Positions 9,468-19,200 of a DNA stretch of 64,000 bases are shown piece after piece. The notes beneath the pieces are model-generated. The model was given only the letters and a program-made list of their open reading frames with translations. It ran no database searches and was not told the DNA's origin. The number at the start of each line of letters is the position of its first letter. The first letter of the stretch is position 1. The position numbers and the translations under genes were made by a program. Source of the stretch: Paenibacillus sp. JJ-100 (GTDB taxonomy: Bacteria; Bacillota; Bacilli; Paenibacillales; Paenibacillaceae). The stretch covers positions 558,001-622,000 of the forward strand of contig NZ_CAOJCM010000001.1 of the NCBI RefSeq assembly GCF_948329825.1, in the 5' to 3' direction.

Positions 9468-10556
9468 ATGACTCATCAGGAGGCCGGAGAACGTTTACTT
9501 CAAGATATAGAGATGTTGGCTGAGAAAATAACCGAAATACAATACCAGAGGCAGCCTGATTTACTGGAGCGGTTTGGTCCTATTGGCAAAATGCGAACGA
9601 AGCAGGATTCACAGTACAGTCTGAGCTATTTGGCAGAAAGTGTACTTATGAAAAGTCCTCGTTTGTTCACTCACTATATATCATGGTTAAAAGTGCTGCT
9701 TGCCGGTTACAAGGTAACGGCGGATGATCTAGGAACGAATCTACAGTTGATCAAAGAAGCATTAAATGAAGGATTTGACGATCCTCACCGTGAGTTTCTT
9801 CTAGAATATTTAGAAATGGGGATCGATGTAACACAACAAAAAGAGGATCAGGCTAGTTTTATTCATCCATCCATGCCTTACGGACTTGAAGCGTATGATT
9901 ATCTACAATATCTGCTTGATAATAAACGTAAGGAAGCTTTCGATATGATTGAAGAGGAACTGGATGCTGGAGCATCGATCCGTGATATATATCGGTATAT
10001 ATTTCAGCCCGTTCAATATGAAATTGGCCGGCTGTGGCAACAAGGACAGATTAGTGTAGGTCAGGAGCATTTTTGCACAGCTGCTACTCAATCGTTGATT
10101 TCACGGTTGTACTTCAGATGGTTGACCCAGCCCAATCAAGGGAAACGGCTTGTTGCTGCTTGTGTCGGCAATGAGCAGCATGAGATTGGGTTACGCATGC
10201 TGACAGATGTATTTGAGATGGAAGGCTGGGATACGTATTACCTTGGGGCTAATGTTCCGAATGAAAGTATTGTTGAGGCGATCAAGCATCATAAATGTGA
10301 CGTAGTCGCGATATCCGTGACGATGACTTATCATATTCATCTAGCTAAAGAGCTGATCGAACACATTCGGAGCGACAGCGGAACGGCCAATGTCAAGGTG
10401 ATGGTAGGGGGTTATCCGTTTAATATAGACAACGAGTTGTGGAGGACCGTCGGCGCTGATGGTTATGCTCCTGGGGCAGAAGAGGCTGTCGCCGTTGCAG
10501 AGCGTTTGCTTACTCATCCGAAATCGCTTGACAGCGTAAGTAAGGCAAGTGAATAA
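9468..10556 (+). CDS. Cobalamin-binding sensor protein with CarH-type W-x9-EH motif
   Basis: A soluble protein of 362 residues. Residues about 1-135 are helical with no recognised domain. Residues about 138-222 form a four-helix B12-cap-like domain ending LWQQGQISVGQEHFCTA: Trp190, nine residues, then Glu200-His201, the W-x9-EH signature of CarH/LitR photoreceptors. Residues about 226-350 form a Rossmann-type B12-binding domain with NEQHEIG, where His238 is the likely lower cobalt ligand. There is no DNA-binding domain, unlike CarH/LitR. The residue after the Trp is Gln191, where Thermus CarH has His132. The start is ATG at 9468 after AAAGGGGG. The hybrid kinase begins 15 bp downstream, suggesting that this protein senses adenosylcobalamin and/or light for that kinase (inference). 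Confidence 0.85.
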   Translation: MTHQEAGERLLQDIEMLAEKITEIQYQRQPDLLERFGPIGKMRTKQDSQYSLSYLAESVLMKSPRLFTHYISWLKVLLAGYKVTADDLGTNLQLIKEALNEGFDDPHREFLLEYLEMGIDVTQQKEDQASFIHPSMPYGLEAYDYLQYLLDNKRKEAFDMIEEELDAGASIRDIYRYIFQPVQYEIGRLWQQGQISVGQEHFCTAATQSLISRLYFRWLTQPNQGKRLVAACVGNEQHEIGLRMLTDVFEMEGWDTYYLGANVPNESIVEAIKHHKCDVVAISVTMTYHIHLAKELIEHIRSDSGTANVKVMVGGYPFNIDNELWRTVGADGYAPGAEEAVAVAERLLTHPKSLDSVSKASE

Positions 10557-10571
10557 GAAAGGGATGAAGTG

Positions 10572-12287
10572 ATGTCTTATGATCAGGAAGAGAACGAAAG
10601 GTTACGCAGAACGATTGAGCAATTATCAGACCAGTTGATTCGAAGCAAAGAGCGGGAGGAGCAGGCACTATCCGCATTCTCAGAGATGAACAATGAACTG
10701 GTGACTCTCCAGCGGCAGCTTTCTAAAAATATTGTAAATCTTGAGGCTGCGCGACAGCAAGCGGTAGCGTCTGCTGAAGCGAAAAGTGCCTTTATGGCGA
10801 TTGTTAGCCACGATTTTCGCACACCGCTAAACGGCATTTTGGGCATGGCTGAATTATTGGAGCAGTCTGGTTTATCAGATGAGCAGAAAGATTCTGTGAA
10901 TGTTATACAGGAAGCGGCAAATCTCCTTCTAAGATTAATTCAGGATCTCCTCGATTTTTCCAAATTGGATGCGGGGCAGATGCGCCTTGAAAAAGGAGAG
11001 GTTAAGCTTAAGGAGATTATGGACCATATACTTCGCTTGCTTAACCCGCAGATCGAAATGAAACAAAATCAATTGTTTATTAAATGTGATTCGAAAGTTG
11101 CTGATGTTCTCGAAGGTGATCCTGCCCGAATTACACAAATTTTAATTAACCTGATTCAAAACGCGAACAAATTCACTACCAAAGGTTCAATTGAAGTACG
11201 GATTAAACTATTAAAGCAACATTTGGATTATCAGCTTGTTCGGTTCGAAGTGCAAGATACGGGGATGGGTATTTCAGAAGAAGACCAGCCTTATCTTTTC
11301 CAGCCGTATATGCAGACAAAAGAGGGGCGGTCGAAAGAGTATGAGGGTACAGGGTTGGGGCTATCGATCTGCAAGTCACTCGTTACTCTTATGGATGGAC
11401 AGATAGGAATGATGAGTAAGGTAGGAGAAGGTTCCACCTTCTGGTTTGAGATTGAATTCAAACTGGACATGACAGAGCACACAGAGGTTCTTCAGGGATC
11501 AAGGTTAGATGGAGCTCCGGGACAGCTGAATATCCCTGAAATTGAATCAAATGCCCTGCCTATTCTAATAGCCGACGATAATGTAATAAACCGGCAGCTG
11601 GTCCAGCTGCAACTCAAAAAGCTGGGGTTATTAGAAGTGGAATGTGTATCTAACGGGGAAGAGGCCGTCAATGCCTTTCGTCATAACACATACAGCCTGA
11701 TTCTGATGGATAGCAGGATGCCCGCATTGAATGGGATTGAAGCCACCCGTCGGATTCGTACCATGGAGCAAGATGAGATGCGTCAACCGACACCGATCAT
11801 TGCAATGACTGGTAATGTAATGCAAAGTGAGAAGGATAGTTGTTATGAGGCAGGAATGAACGACTTTCTCGGTAAACCATTTACCTTAGAGCTGCTAGGC
11901 AAAACGATTCGGAAATGGCATTCAGCGTTTTCATCTGTCCAGACTCTAAATATGGATGTCGTCCGTGAAATTGCCGAACTAAACACGGATGGCAATCAGA
12001 CTCTGCTCAGCATGCTGCTGGAGATATATCGTGCAGAAACCCCGGGGAAAATCGAGGATCTACGCAGACATGTTGTGTCAGCTGATCATGAAGCGGCAGC
12101 CGAGACGGCACATGGTTTGAAATCTGGGAGTCTGAGTCTGGGCATCAGTTACCTTTCAACCCTGTTCAGTCAAATTGAGGAATATGCTAAAGCAGAGCAG
12201 ACACACAGGGCAGAGCCGTTGCTAGACCAGCTACTTCCTGCGTACCAGAAGGCTTGTGCGGCTCTTCAACAGGTCAACAGAACTTGA
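10572..12287 (+). CDS. Cytosolic hybrid histidine kinase (coiled coil-HisKA-HATPase-REC-HPt)
   Basis: About 571 residues with no membrane segment. An N-terminal coiled coil (about 5-70) leads into HisKA with IVSHDFRTPLNG (His about 80). The ATPase domain has NLIQNANKFT, DTGMGIS and GTGLGLSICKSL. A receiver domain has IADDN and LILMDSRMPALNG (Asp about 380), with the conserved Lys in LGKPF. A C-terminal HPt domain has AHGLKSGSLSLG (His about 514). A complete His-Asp-His relay is therefore in one chain, but no output regulator is adjacent. The ATG at 10572 is preferred over the overlapping GTG at 10569. It directly follows the B12-binding gene, which probably supplies its input. Confidence 0.93.
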   Translation: MSYDQEENERLRRTIEQLSDQLIRSKEREEQALSAFSEMNNELVTLQRQLSKNIVNLEAARQQAVASAEAKSAFMAIVSHDFRTPLNGILGMAELLEQSGLSDEQKDSVNVIQEAANLLLRLIQDLLDFSKLDAGQMRLEKGEVKLKEIMDHILRLLNPQIEMKQNQLFIKCDSKVADVLEGDPARITQILINLIQNANKFTTKGSIEVRIKLLKQHLDYQLVRFEVQDTGMGISEEDQPYLFQPYMQTKEGRSKEYEGTGLGLSICKSLVTLMDGQIGMMSKVGEGSTFWFEIEFKLDMTEHTEVLQGSRLDGAPGQLNIPEIESNALPILIADDNVINRQLVQLQLKKLGLLEVECVSNGEEAVNAFRHNTYSLILMDSRMPALNGIEATRRIRTMEQDEMRQPTPIIAMTGNVMQSEKDSCYEAGMNDFLGKPFTLELLGKTIRKWHSAFSSVQTLNMDVVREIAELNTDGNQTLLSMLLEIYRAETPGKIEDLRRHVVSADHEAAAETAHGLKSGSLSLGISYLSTLFSQIEEYAKAEQTHRAEPLLDQLLPAYQKACAALQQVNRT

Positions 12288-12356
12288 ATTGTGATGAAGT
12301 AACTGCGTCATATACAGAGTCGCTTTACCTTAGTGAAAGTAGGGAGGATTTTTTTT

Positions 12357-13352
12357 ATGATATGGTATGGGCTTGCGGCTCTGATTATTGCGATAGCTCT
12401 CCTTTTATGGGCTGGAGGGCTGTATTTCTTCAAAACGGCTATACGCCGCACGCCGAAAACGTTTATGGTCGATAATCCGAATCTGAAAACAGAAGAAGCG
12501 GATGATGAATTGATCAGTAGTGCTGCGGATCTACAATGGCTCGGCGTTCAGGATTGCAAGAACGTAACGATCCAGTCTCACGATGGGCTGAAGTTGTCTG
12601 GCACCTGGCTGGCTTCAAGTCATAAGTCTGCAAGAACAGTTATTTTAGCGCATGGTTATTCCGGAAAGGGCAGGGAAATGGCGGGGTTCGCTAGATTTTA
12701 TGCCGAGACACTTGGTTATCACGTGTTAATGCCGGATGATCGTGGACATGGTCAGAGTGAAGGAGAGATCATCGGTTTTGGCTGGCTAGACCGGAAGGAT
12801 TATGTCCAGTGGGTCAACTGGGTGCTCGAATATGTCGGACAGAATACTGAAATTGTTTTGCACGGGATATCGATGGGAGGCGCCACAGTGCTGATGACAG
12901 GTGGAGAAGAGCTGCCAGCTCAAGTCAGAGCCATCGTGTCAGATTGTGCCTATACTTCTGTAGAAGAAGAATTAACATTTCAGTTGAAGCAGTTGTACAA
13001 GCTGCCTGCCTTTCCATTCATACCCGTGACTAGTTGGATCACAAAATGGAAAGCCGGGTATTCTTTTAAAGAAGCATCAGCCCTTAAACAACTTGCTAGA
13101 GTTAAGTTGCCCGTGCTGTTTATTCACGGTGAGGCAGACACCTTTGTGCCTACAGAAATGGTTTATCGCCTGTACGAAGCTTGTACGATGGAGAAAGAGT
13201 TACTGATCATTCCCGGTGCAGGCCATGGCACTGCTTTTCAGGTTGACCGGAAGGGTTATGAAGCGGTACTAAAAGCTTTTTTGCAGAAACATGTGCCCGA
13301 TCTGAGTGGATCTGACGAGGGATATCGGGTTCAAGTTTCAAGTAGTATATGA
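12357..13352 (+). CDS. Membrane-anchored alpha/beta hydrolase
   Basis: A protein of 331 residues with one N-terminal membrane segment (about 3-25) and an alpha/beta hydrolase fold similar to Bacillus YqkD. The catalytic set is visible: LAHGYSGKG (oxyanion region), DDRGHGQSEG, nucleophile GISMGG, acid HGEADTFVP and base GAGHGTAF. It is likely a serine esterase or lipase-type enzyme at the membrane; the substrate is unknown. The ATG at 12357 follows GGGAGGA; an earlier GTG at 12333 lacks a good ribosome binding site. Confidence 0.85.
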   Translation: MIWYGLAALIIAIALLLWAGGLYFFKTAIRRTPKTFMVDNPNLKTEEADDELISSAADLQWLGVQDCKNVTIQSHDGLKLSGTWLASSHKSARTVILAHGYSGKGREMAGFARFYAETLGYHVLMPDDRGHGQSEGEIIGFGWLDRKDYVQWVNWVLEYVGQNTEIVLHGISMGGATVLMTGGEELPAQVRAIVSDCAYTSVEEELTFQLKQLYKLPAFPFIPVTSWITKWKAGYSFKEASALKQLARVKLPVLFIHGEADTFVPTEMVYRLYEACTMEKELLIIPGAGHGTAFQVDRKGYEAVLKAFLQKHVPDLSGSDEGYRVQVSSSI

Positions 13353-13387
13353 TAAACAAACTCTGATTTACTTGAAGGAGGATGGAT

Positions 13388-13498
13388 ATGTCACGTCTTT
13401 CAAGAGAATGCTCCTATTGTCATAAACCTATGGCAGCGGATGAATTCAAATGTAAATCATGCGGGATGCTGGGAAAATACTTGTTACTTCCAGTTTGA
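13388..13498 (+). CDS. Small zinc-ribbon protein (36 aa)
   Basis: A short ORF encoding a basic peptide with two CxxC knuckles, ECSYCHKPM and KCKSCGML, spaced like a four-Cys zinc ribbon. AAGGAGG at 13375-13381 sits 6 nt before the ATG at 13388, a strong translation signal. It lies between the hydrolase and methyltransferase genes on the same strand. The coding call rests on the ribosome binding site and the four Cys residues; no function is claimed. Confidence 0.65.
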   Translation: MSRLSRECSYCHKPMAADEFKCKSCGMLGKYLLLPV

Positions 13499-13585
13499 TA
13501 ATGGTGATTATATATGTAATCCTTTTTTTCGTTTTCTTCTGAGCGTTATAGAAAACGTCTAAATCCATTAGCTGGAGGTATCAGA

Positions 13586-14302
13586 ATGGGAAATCAACAA
13601 TTTGAAGCTGCACGCCAAGCAGAGGCGGGTTATCATTCTAACTTCTACAAAAACAATGAGTTGTTTGAAGACGGAACGTGGATGTCCAGACCGATGCCCA
13701 TGGTGATGGATATGCTGGATCGCCTGCTTGTTCATAACGAGGAATTACGCGTACTTGATCTGGGATGCGGAGTTGGCAGACATACAATATCAATAGCACA
13801 GCGTCTAGCACAGACAAACAGTCAAGTCATTGGTGTGGATCTTCTGGATGAAGCTGTAGACGGCCTTAAGAAGTATGCCAAACAATACAAGGTGGATCAT
13901 ATCGTTCAGGCTGAAAAAGCAGACGTTGAGCATTATCAGGTCCAGCCGAGTAGTTTTGATTTTATTGTTGCCTGTTCATGTCTGGAGCACACCTCCAGCA
14001 AAGAGGCTTTTCTTGAAACGGTTGAACGCCTAAAAGCAGGCACGCGACTTGGCGGCATTCATTGTATTACGATGAGCACCAGCGTGGAAGAAAAAGAAAT
14101 CCGAACAGGCCGTTCAATCAAGCCGTTAATTGAATTGAATCTGCCCACATCCGAAGCTATAACATTACTGGAACAGGCTTATGAAGGTTGGAACATCTTG
14201 TTACAGGAGCATGTGACCCAGGCCATTAAAGAAGAGAAGTATGATGAACCAACAGAGTTCCGTTGTGAGTTGCTCCGTTTTGCTGTGCAGAGAGACTCGT
14301 AG
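13586..14302 (+). CDS. Class I SAM-dependent methyltransferase
   Basis: A protein of 238 residues with methyltransferase motif I VLDLGCGVGRHTI, the acidic end of strand 2 at VIGVDLLD, and motif IV-like FDFIVACSCLEH. It transfers a methyl group from S-adenosylmethionine; it resembles the TehB/UbiE-like group, but the acceptor cannot be predicted. GGAGG stands 9 nt before the ATG. The 145 bp after it hold no gene. Confidence 0.85.
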   Translation: MGNQQFEAARQAEAGYHSNFYKNNELFEDGTWMSRPMPMVMDMLDRLLVHNEELRVLDLGCGVGRHTISIAQRLAQTNSQVIGVDLLDEAVDGLKKYAKQYKVDHIVQAEKADVEHYQVQPSSFDFIVACSCLEHTSSKEAFLETVERLKAGTRLGGIHCITMSTSVEEKEIRTGRSIKPLIELNLPTSEAITLLEQAYEGWNILLQEHVTQAIKEEKYDEPTEFRCELLRFAVQRDS

Positions 14303-14447
14303 AATCGTCCTTGAACTTTGTGTCGGTACCGTCTACAATACGATAGCGGGTTTAAAATACCTTTTTGATAATGGTTAGTAGGCGATTTGGGGCTGAAGAA
14401 GCTTTTATCCTATTCGTTGTGAAGTACGTTATATTGGAGGAATTGTT

Positions 14448-14885
14448 TTGCTGAAAAATTTGAAACCGCGTCTACAGGAACCGGAAGTGCAAGAACTGCT
14501 ATCCTACTCCATTTTTCCGGACCCGGATCAGGTCAATCAAACGGTGCAGGAGTATATGACACATCATCATCTCTTTATAACCGGTTATGAGGACGAGGGT
14601 CAGCTGGTTGGTCTGATTGGTTACGAACATACAGGAGCAAGCGAAATTACAATTCGCCATATTGCGGTACTGCCGGAGAATCGATTGAAAAATTATGGTC
14701 GGGGCATGATCTCGCAGCTTCTTGCAGAGTACAATCCGGACACATTAATTGCAGAAACGGATCAGGAAGCGGTGGAGTTTTATCGCAACACCGGATTTAT
14801 CGTATACAGCCTTGGCGAATTATATCCGGGTGTAGAACGATTCCGTTGCGTGCTGGAGAAAGATGAGGATGAAGACGACGTGTAG
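14448..14885 (+). CDS. GNAT family acetyltransferase
   Basis: A compact GNAT of 145 residues with RHIAVLPENRLKNYGRGMI (acetyl-CoA loop) and FYRNTGFIVYSLGE (C-terminal strand). The start codon is TTG at 14448, positioned 7 nt after GGAGG. The protein ends in an acidic tail. The substrate is unknown. A terminator follows. Confidence 0.85.
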   Translation: MLKNLKPRLQEPEVQELLSYSIFPDPDQVNQTVQEYMTHHHLFITGYEDEGQLVGLIGYEHTGASEITIRHIAVLPENRLKNYGRGMISQLLAEYNPDTLIAETDQEAVEFYRNTGFIVYSLGELYPGVERFRCVLEKDEDEDDV

Positions 14886-14936
14886 TCAAAAATGCACGTT
14901 TTCGAATTCGCAGTGTTATATGTTATAAGGAAATCG

Positions 14937-14984
14937 ATAGGATGTTGGGATCGGCTGAAATGCTGAGCTCAACATCCTATTTTG
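14937..14984. terminator. Rho-independent terminator
   Basis: Perfect 11-bp arms ATAGGATGTTG (14937-14947) and its complement (14970-14980), followed by TTTT. It lies between the GNAT gene and the convergent lipoprotein gene. Confidence 0.8.
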
Positions 14985-15102
14985 TCGAGGGACAAGATCA
15001 TGGTCTCATTGCCGATTAGGCGTGTATCTAATCGTCATCTTGACCTTCAGTTTATTAAACTAGCGAACAGATTTTTTTGTTCCTGTCTCTTTGTAATCTT
15101 TT

Positions 15103-15528
15103 TTATTTGTGAACCTGTTCCGCAGTTATAATATCATCAATTTGTTTCTTAAAGTTCTTATCCAGTGGGGATGAGGTTATATAGATTATCAAGACGTTGT
15201 TCATATGATGTATGTAAGAAAGAGGAGGATTAATATCAGAAGGGGTATTAAATAGCTCCTGCACAATTAATCCCTTTGAAGCTTCTATACGTTTATCCTC
15301 AGATTCAAAAACATAAATGTATAGGATATCATCCAATAATTCATAAACACTTGGTTTTACGTTCTTAATGGTGGGATAGTTATCCTCTGCTTGAGGTTTG
15401 AGGTGAAGATCTCCTTTTTCAAATAATTGGGTAATATCTTCTAAATTATACACTTTAGAGTGGCTGCTACAAGCAGTGAGCAGAAGGATAAACAAAATAG
15501 ACAGTAGGACTGGTATTCTCTTTCTCAT
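15103..15528 (-). CDS. Small lipoprotein of unknown function
   Basis: A protein of 141 residues with a type II signal peptide: MRKR, a hydrophobic stretch, then the lipobox LLTAC with the lipidated Cys at about 20. The mature part is mixed alpha/beta and charged, with no family recognised. AAGGAGG precedes the ATG. It is a single gene, divergent from the marR-MMPL pair 288 bp away. Confidence 0.8.
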   Translation of the reverse strand: MRKRIPVLLSILFILLLTACSSHSKVYNLEDITQLFEKGDLHLKPQAEDNYPTIKNVKPSVYELLDDILYIYVFESEDKRIEASKGLIVQELFNTPSDINPPLSYIHHMNNVLIIYITSSPLDKNFKKQIDDIITAEQVHK

Positions 15529-15733
15529 TAACTTCCTCCTTTTTCTAAGTTATATACTATCATACTCAAAACATTAAAGAATTAAATAGCAGTAAGAGTT
15601 AGAGTAGGAGCTATTGATAGCACTATCAATGCACAAGTTTGTTTGTTCGAAATTAATATAGAACGATCTAGGTACAAGTTTTTGATTTCCGTCATCACTA
15701 GTAGTTTTTTGTTTCAAAAATAAGGAATACATA

Positions 15734-15796
15734 TTGCTTTATAGCATAGTTTCATTATAGAATAGTTCCGTTGATGAATAGTTCGATTGTCGAACT
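15734..15796 (+). promoter_or_regulatory. Promoter and operator region of the marR-MMPL operon
   Basis: A candidate -35 TTGCTT (15734-15739) and -10 TATAGA (15756-15761) have a 16-bp spacer. Overlapping and just downstream are direct repeats GAATAGTTC at 15760-15768 and 15776-15784, and a perfect 7-3-7 palindrome AGTTCGA-TTG-TCGAACT at 15780-15796. The layout fits autorepression by the MarR protein encoded 20 bp downstream (inference). Confidence 0.6.
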
Positions 15797-15816
15797 AGTT
15801 TGGAGGGAGAAAAGAT

Positions 15817-16275
15817 ATGAATACCCCAGATGCCAAAAGTTTAGTGAATCGTTATCTGGATGCCTCATTTCTGGTTAACAAGCGGTTTGATACTCGAATT
15901 CGTGAAAAGGTAGGCCAGACGGTCACCACGGATCAGTTCTGTGCTCTGCGTCTCATTCATGAGAAACCAGAATGCACCCCTTCGGATCTGGCAGAGCTTC
16001 TATGTGTAGGCAAGAGCAGCATTACGGCTCTCGTCAACAAATTAGCCGAAAGGAATCTGGTGCACCGTACAGGAGATGAGCGTGACCGGCGTGTCATCTA
16101 TCTGACCCTAACGGATGCTGGGCATGAGCTATACAAAGAAACAGAGTTAGAGATCCAGAAGGTTCTCGAACCTTATCTGAAACATTTTACACCAGAAGAA
16201 GTTCAGAATTTCATCGATTCTTTTGAGAAGCTGGCATCGCTGTTAACCGAAGAAGAAGGGCTGGAGAAACAATGA
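15817..16275 (+). CDS. MarR family repressor of the adjacent MMPL exporter
   Basis: A MarR-type regulator of 152 residues. The recognition helix region is LLCVGKSSITALVNKLAERN and the wing is GDERDRRVIYLTLTDAG. Its stop codon overlaps the start of the MMPL gene (ATGA), so the two are translationally coupled, as in the B. subtilis YdgG-YdgH pair, where the MarR protein controls the transporter. GGAGGGAG precedes the ATG. A palindromic candidate operator lies immediately upstream. Confidence 0.9.
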   Translation: MNTPDAKSLVNRYLDASFLVNKRFDTRIREKVGQTVTTDQFCALRLIHEKPECTPSDLAELLCVGKSSITALVNKLAERNLVHRTGDERDRRVIYLTLTDAGHELYKETELEIQKVLEPYLKHFTPEEVQNFIDSFEKLASLLTEEEGLEKQ

Positions 16276-19200
16276 GAGTGATTTTAAAAGCGCGTTGGTG
16301 GATTATGGGGCTGTGGATTGTCGCTGCTGCTGTATTGATGTTCACTGCGCCGAATATGAGTGAGTTAATTCGTGAAAAGGGACAATTTTCTGTTCCGGAG
16401 GGGTACTCTTCCACAAAAGCGGCAGCGATTCTGGATGAAGCTGCGGCTCAGAAGGGAGAACAGAAGGGTACCTCGATTGCACTTGTTTTTCATAATCCAG
16501 AAGGATTGGGTGAGACTGGAAAACAAGAGGCAGAAAAGGCTGTCAATCAGCTGAATGCTGATAAGGAAAAGCTCGGAATTCTGTCTATCCTGGAGCCCTT
16601 CTCACAGCCTGAATTGTCGGACAAAATGATCTCGGCAGATGGTAAAACCATTCTGACTTCACTTTCCGTTGAACTGGGTGACCGTACTGTCAAAGAAATG
16701 CGGGAAGATCTGAATGGTTCCCTGCAATCAGTGAATGTGGAGCATTATATTACAGGTAAAGGGTTAATTGATGAAGATACAATCGAGAGTTCTCAGGAAG
16801 GACTCAAGAAATCGGAATATATTACGGTTGTCTTTATTCTACTCATTCTTTTTCTTGTGTTCCGCTCTTTTGTAGCTCCATTTGTGCCGCTGCTTACCGT
16901 CGGTATGAGTTACATTGTATCGCAGCAGATCGTTGCTTATCTGGTAGATGGAGTCAACTTTCCACTCTCTACCTTTACACAGATTTTCATGGTTGCAGTT
17001 ATGTTCGGGATTGGAACGGACTATTGTATCTTGTTGATCAGTCGTTTCAAGGAAGAGCTTGCACTTCATGAGAATACTTGGGATGCCATTATCGCTACAT
17101 ACCGTACGGCAGGTAAAACGGTGTTTTTCTCTGCCTTGGCGGTTTTGGTCGGATTCGTAGCCATTGGTTTTGCGCAGTTTATGCTGTATCGTTCTGCGGT
17201 CGCTGTTGCTGTCGGAATCGCGGTGATGATGCTTGCCCTTGTGACCATTGTGCCATTCTTTATGGCAGTGCTTGGCAGAAAGCTTTTCTGGCCATCCAAA
17301 GGTTCACTAGAACATGCAGAGAGCAAAATCTACGGGGCTGCAGGGAAATTCTCACTTAAACGTCCGTGGGCGGCCTTGCTGATTGTTGCTGCAGTTACCG
17401 TGCCGCTTCTCATGACATACGACGGGAAATTATCATTCAACAGTCTTGACGAAATCGGTGACAAATACGATTCAGTCAAAGCGTTTAATATTATTTCGGA
17501 CAGTTTTGGGCCAGGTGAGTCTCTGCCAGGTCAGATCGTGATTCAGAACGACGAAACGATGGACAATGCCAAATATATGGCTGTAGCGGAGAAAATCAGC
17601 CGTGAAGTAGAAAAGGTTCCTGGTGTGGCTGGTGTTCGCAGTATGACACGCCCAACGGGGGATGAGATTCAAGATTTTGAAGTAACGAATCAGGTTGGTA
17701 CTCTGTCTGATGGTCTGGGTGAAGGAAAAACGGGTCTGGACAAAATCAGCGAGGGTCTCAGTGAAGCGAGTCTGGAACTGAGCAAAAACGAACCTCAGCT
17801 CAAAGAGGCAGCGAGTGGAGCTGGAGAGTTAACTAAAGGAACAGATCAGTTGCAATCCGGGATTACCCAGCTCAGCGATGGACTGAAACAGATTGAAAAA
17901 GGTATCCGGGATGGATCCTCAGGCGCGGGAGAGCTGAAAGCAGGTCTTCAACAAGCGAAAACGAGTGCAGACCAGCTTGTTAAAGCGAATGATCAGTTAT
18001 TGCAAGCTTATCGCCAGGCTGGAGCAGGTATTGCTGCGCTGGGCGAAGGAACGAAGGAACTGGAGCAGCAATTGACGGGTGTTTCTACAGCACTGACGAG
18101 TCTGTCCGAATCCTTCTCTGCACTGGAGGAACGATATCCGGAACTTGCGCAGGATGCAGACTATCAACGTATCAAAGGTACGATTGGTCAGACCGGATCG
18201 GGTACAGCCCAGCTTGCGCAAGGACTCTCTCAGATTCAGACGAATCTGAGCGCAGCTGCGGCCGGAATCAATCAGGCCAATGAAGGTTTTGCTTCCGCTG
18301 CATCTGGTCAGAAGGCACTGACTGAGGGTCTGGGTCAGATCGTAGCAGGTATTGGTCAACTGGAGTCAGGTTTGAAACAGGCTGCGGATGGTCAAGGTCA
18401 AGTGATCAAGGAGATCCCTGCGATCCAGAACGGTTTGGGTCAGCTTCAGGGAGGCCAGGAGAAGATCCAGCAGGGCTTCTCTAATCTGAGTGATCAATTA
18501 ACAAAGTTGACCGATGGTTTGAACCAGAGTGTGGACGGAATCAAGAAAGTGTCGGGCGGTCTGGATTCGGCACAGGATTATTTGACACAACTGCAAAATT
18601 CACCAGATTCAGATCTCGCCGGATGGTATGTTCCTGAAGAAGCCTTGAATAACAAAGACTTCAAGAAGGTCTTTGATACGTATCTATCCGAGGATCGGAA
18701 AACGATGACGCTGGATGTTATTTTTGCAGAGAATCCGTATGGTAAAGAAGCGATTGATCGTGTGCCGGATATCGAAGCGGCAGTCAATCGAGCTGTTCAG
18801 GGCAGTGCGCTTGAAAAAGCTGATGTTGCCGTGGGCGGTGTGACGAGTACGTTTGCAGATTTGCAGTCGATCTCGAACAAAGACTATACTCGTACCGTGA
18901 TGCTGATGCTGGCAGGTACATTCATCATCCTGGTGATCTTGCTTCGTTCGGTCATCATGCCAATTTATCTCATTATTTCACTGTTGCTTGCGTACTTTAC
19001 ATCGATGGCACTCACTGAAGTGGTCTTTGTGAATATCATGGGTTATGCCGGAATCAGCTGGGTTACGCCTTTCTTTGGATTCGTAATGCTGATTGCACTG
19101 GGCGTGGATTATAGCATTTTCCTAATGGATCGTTTCAACGAAAACAAAGGCATGAGAGTACAAGATGCGATCTTATACGCGATGAAAAACATGGGAACTG

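Noticed and set aside
17690..18610. Repeat region of the MMPL gene as a tandem DNA repeat
   Set aside because: The protein repeats are degenerate and the DNA does not repeat exactly; it reflects a coiled-coil domain.
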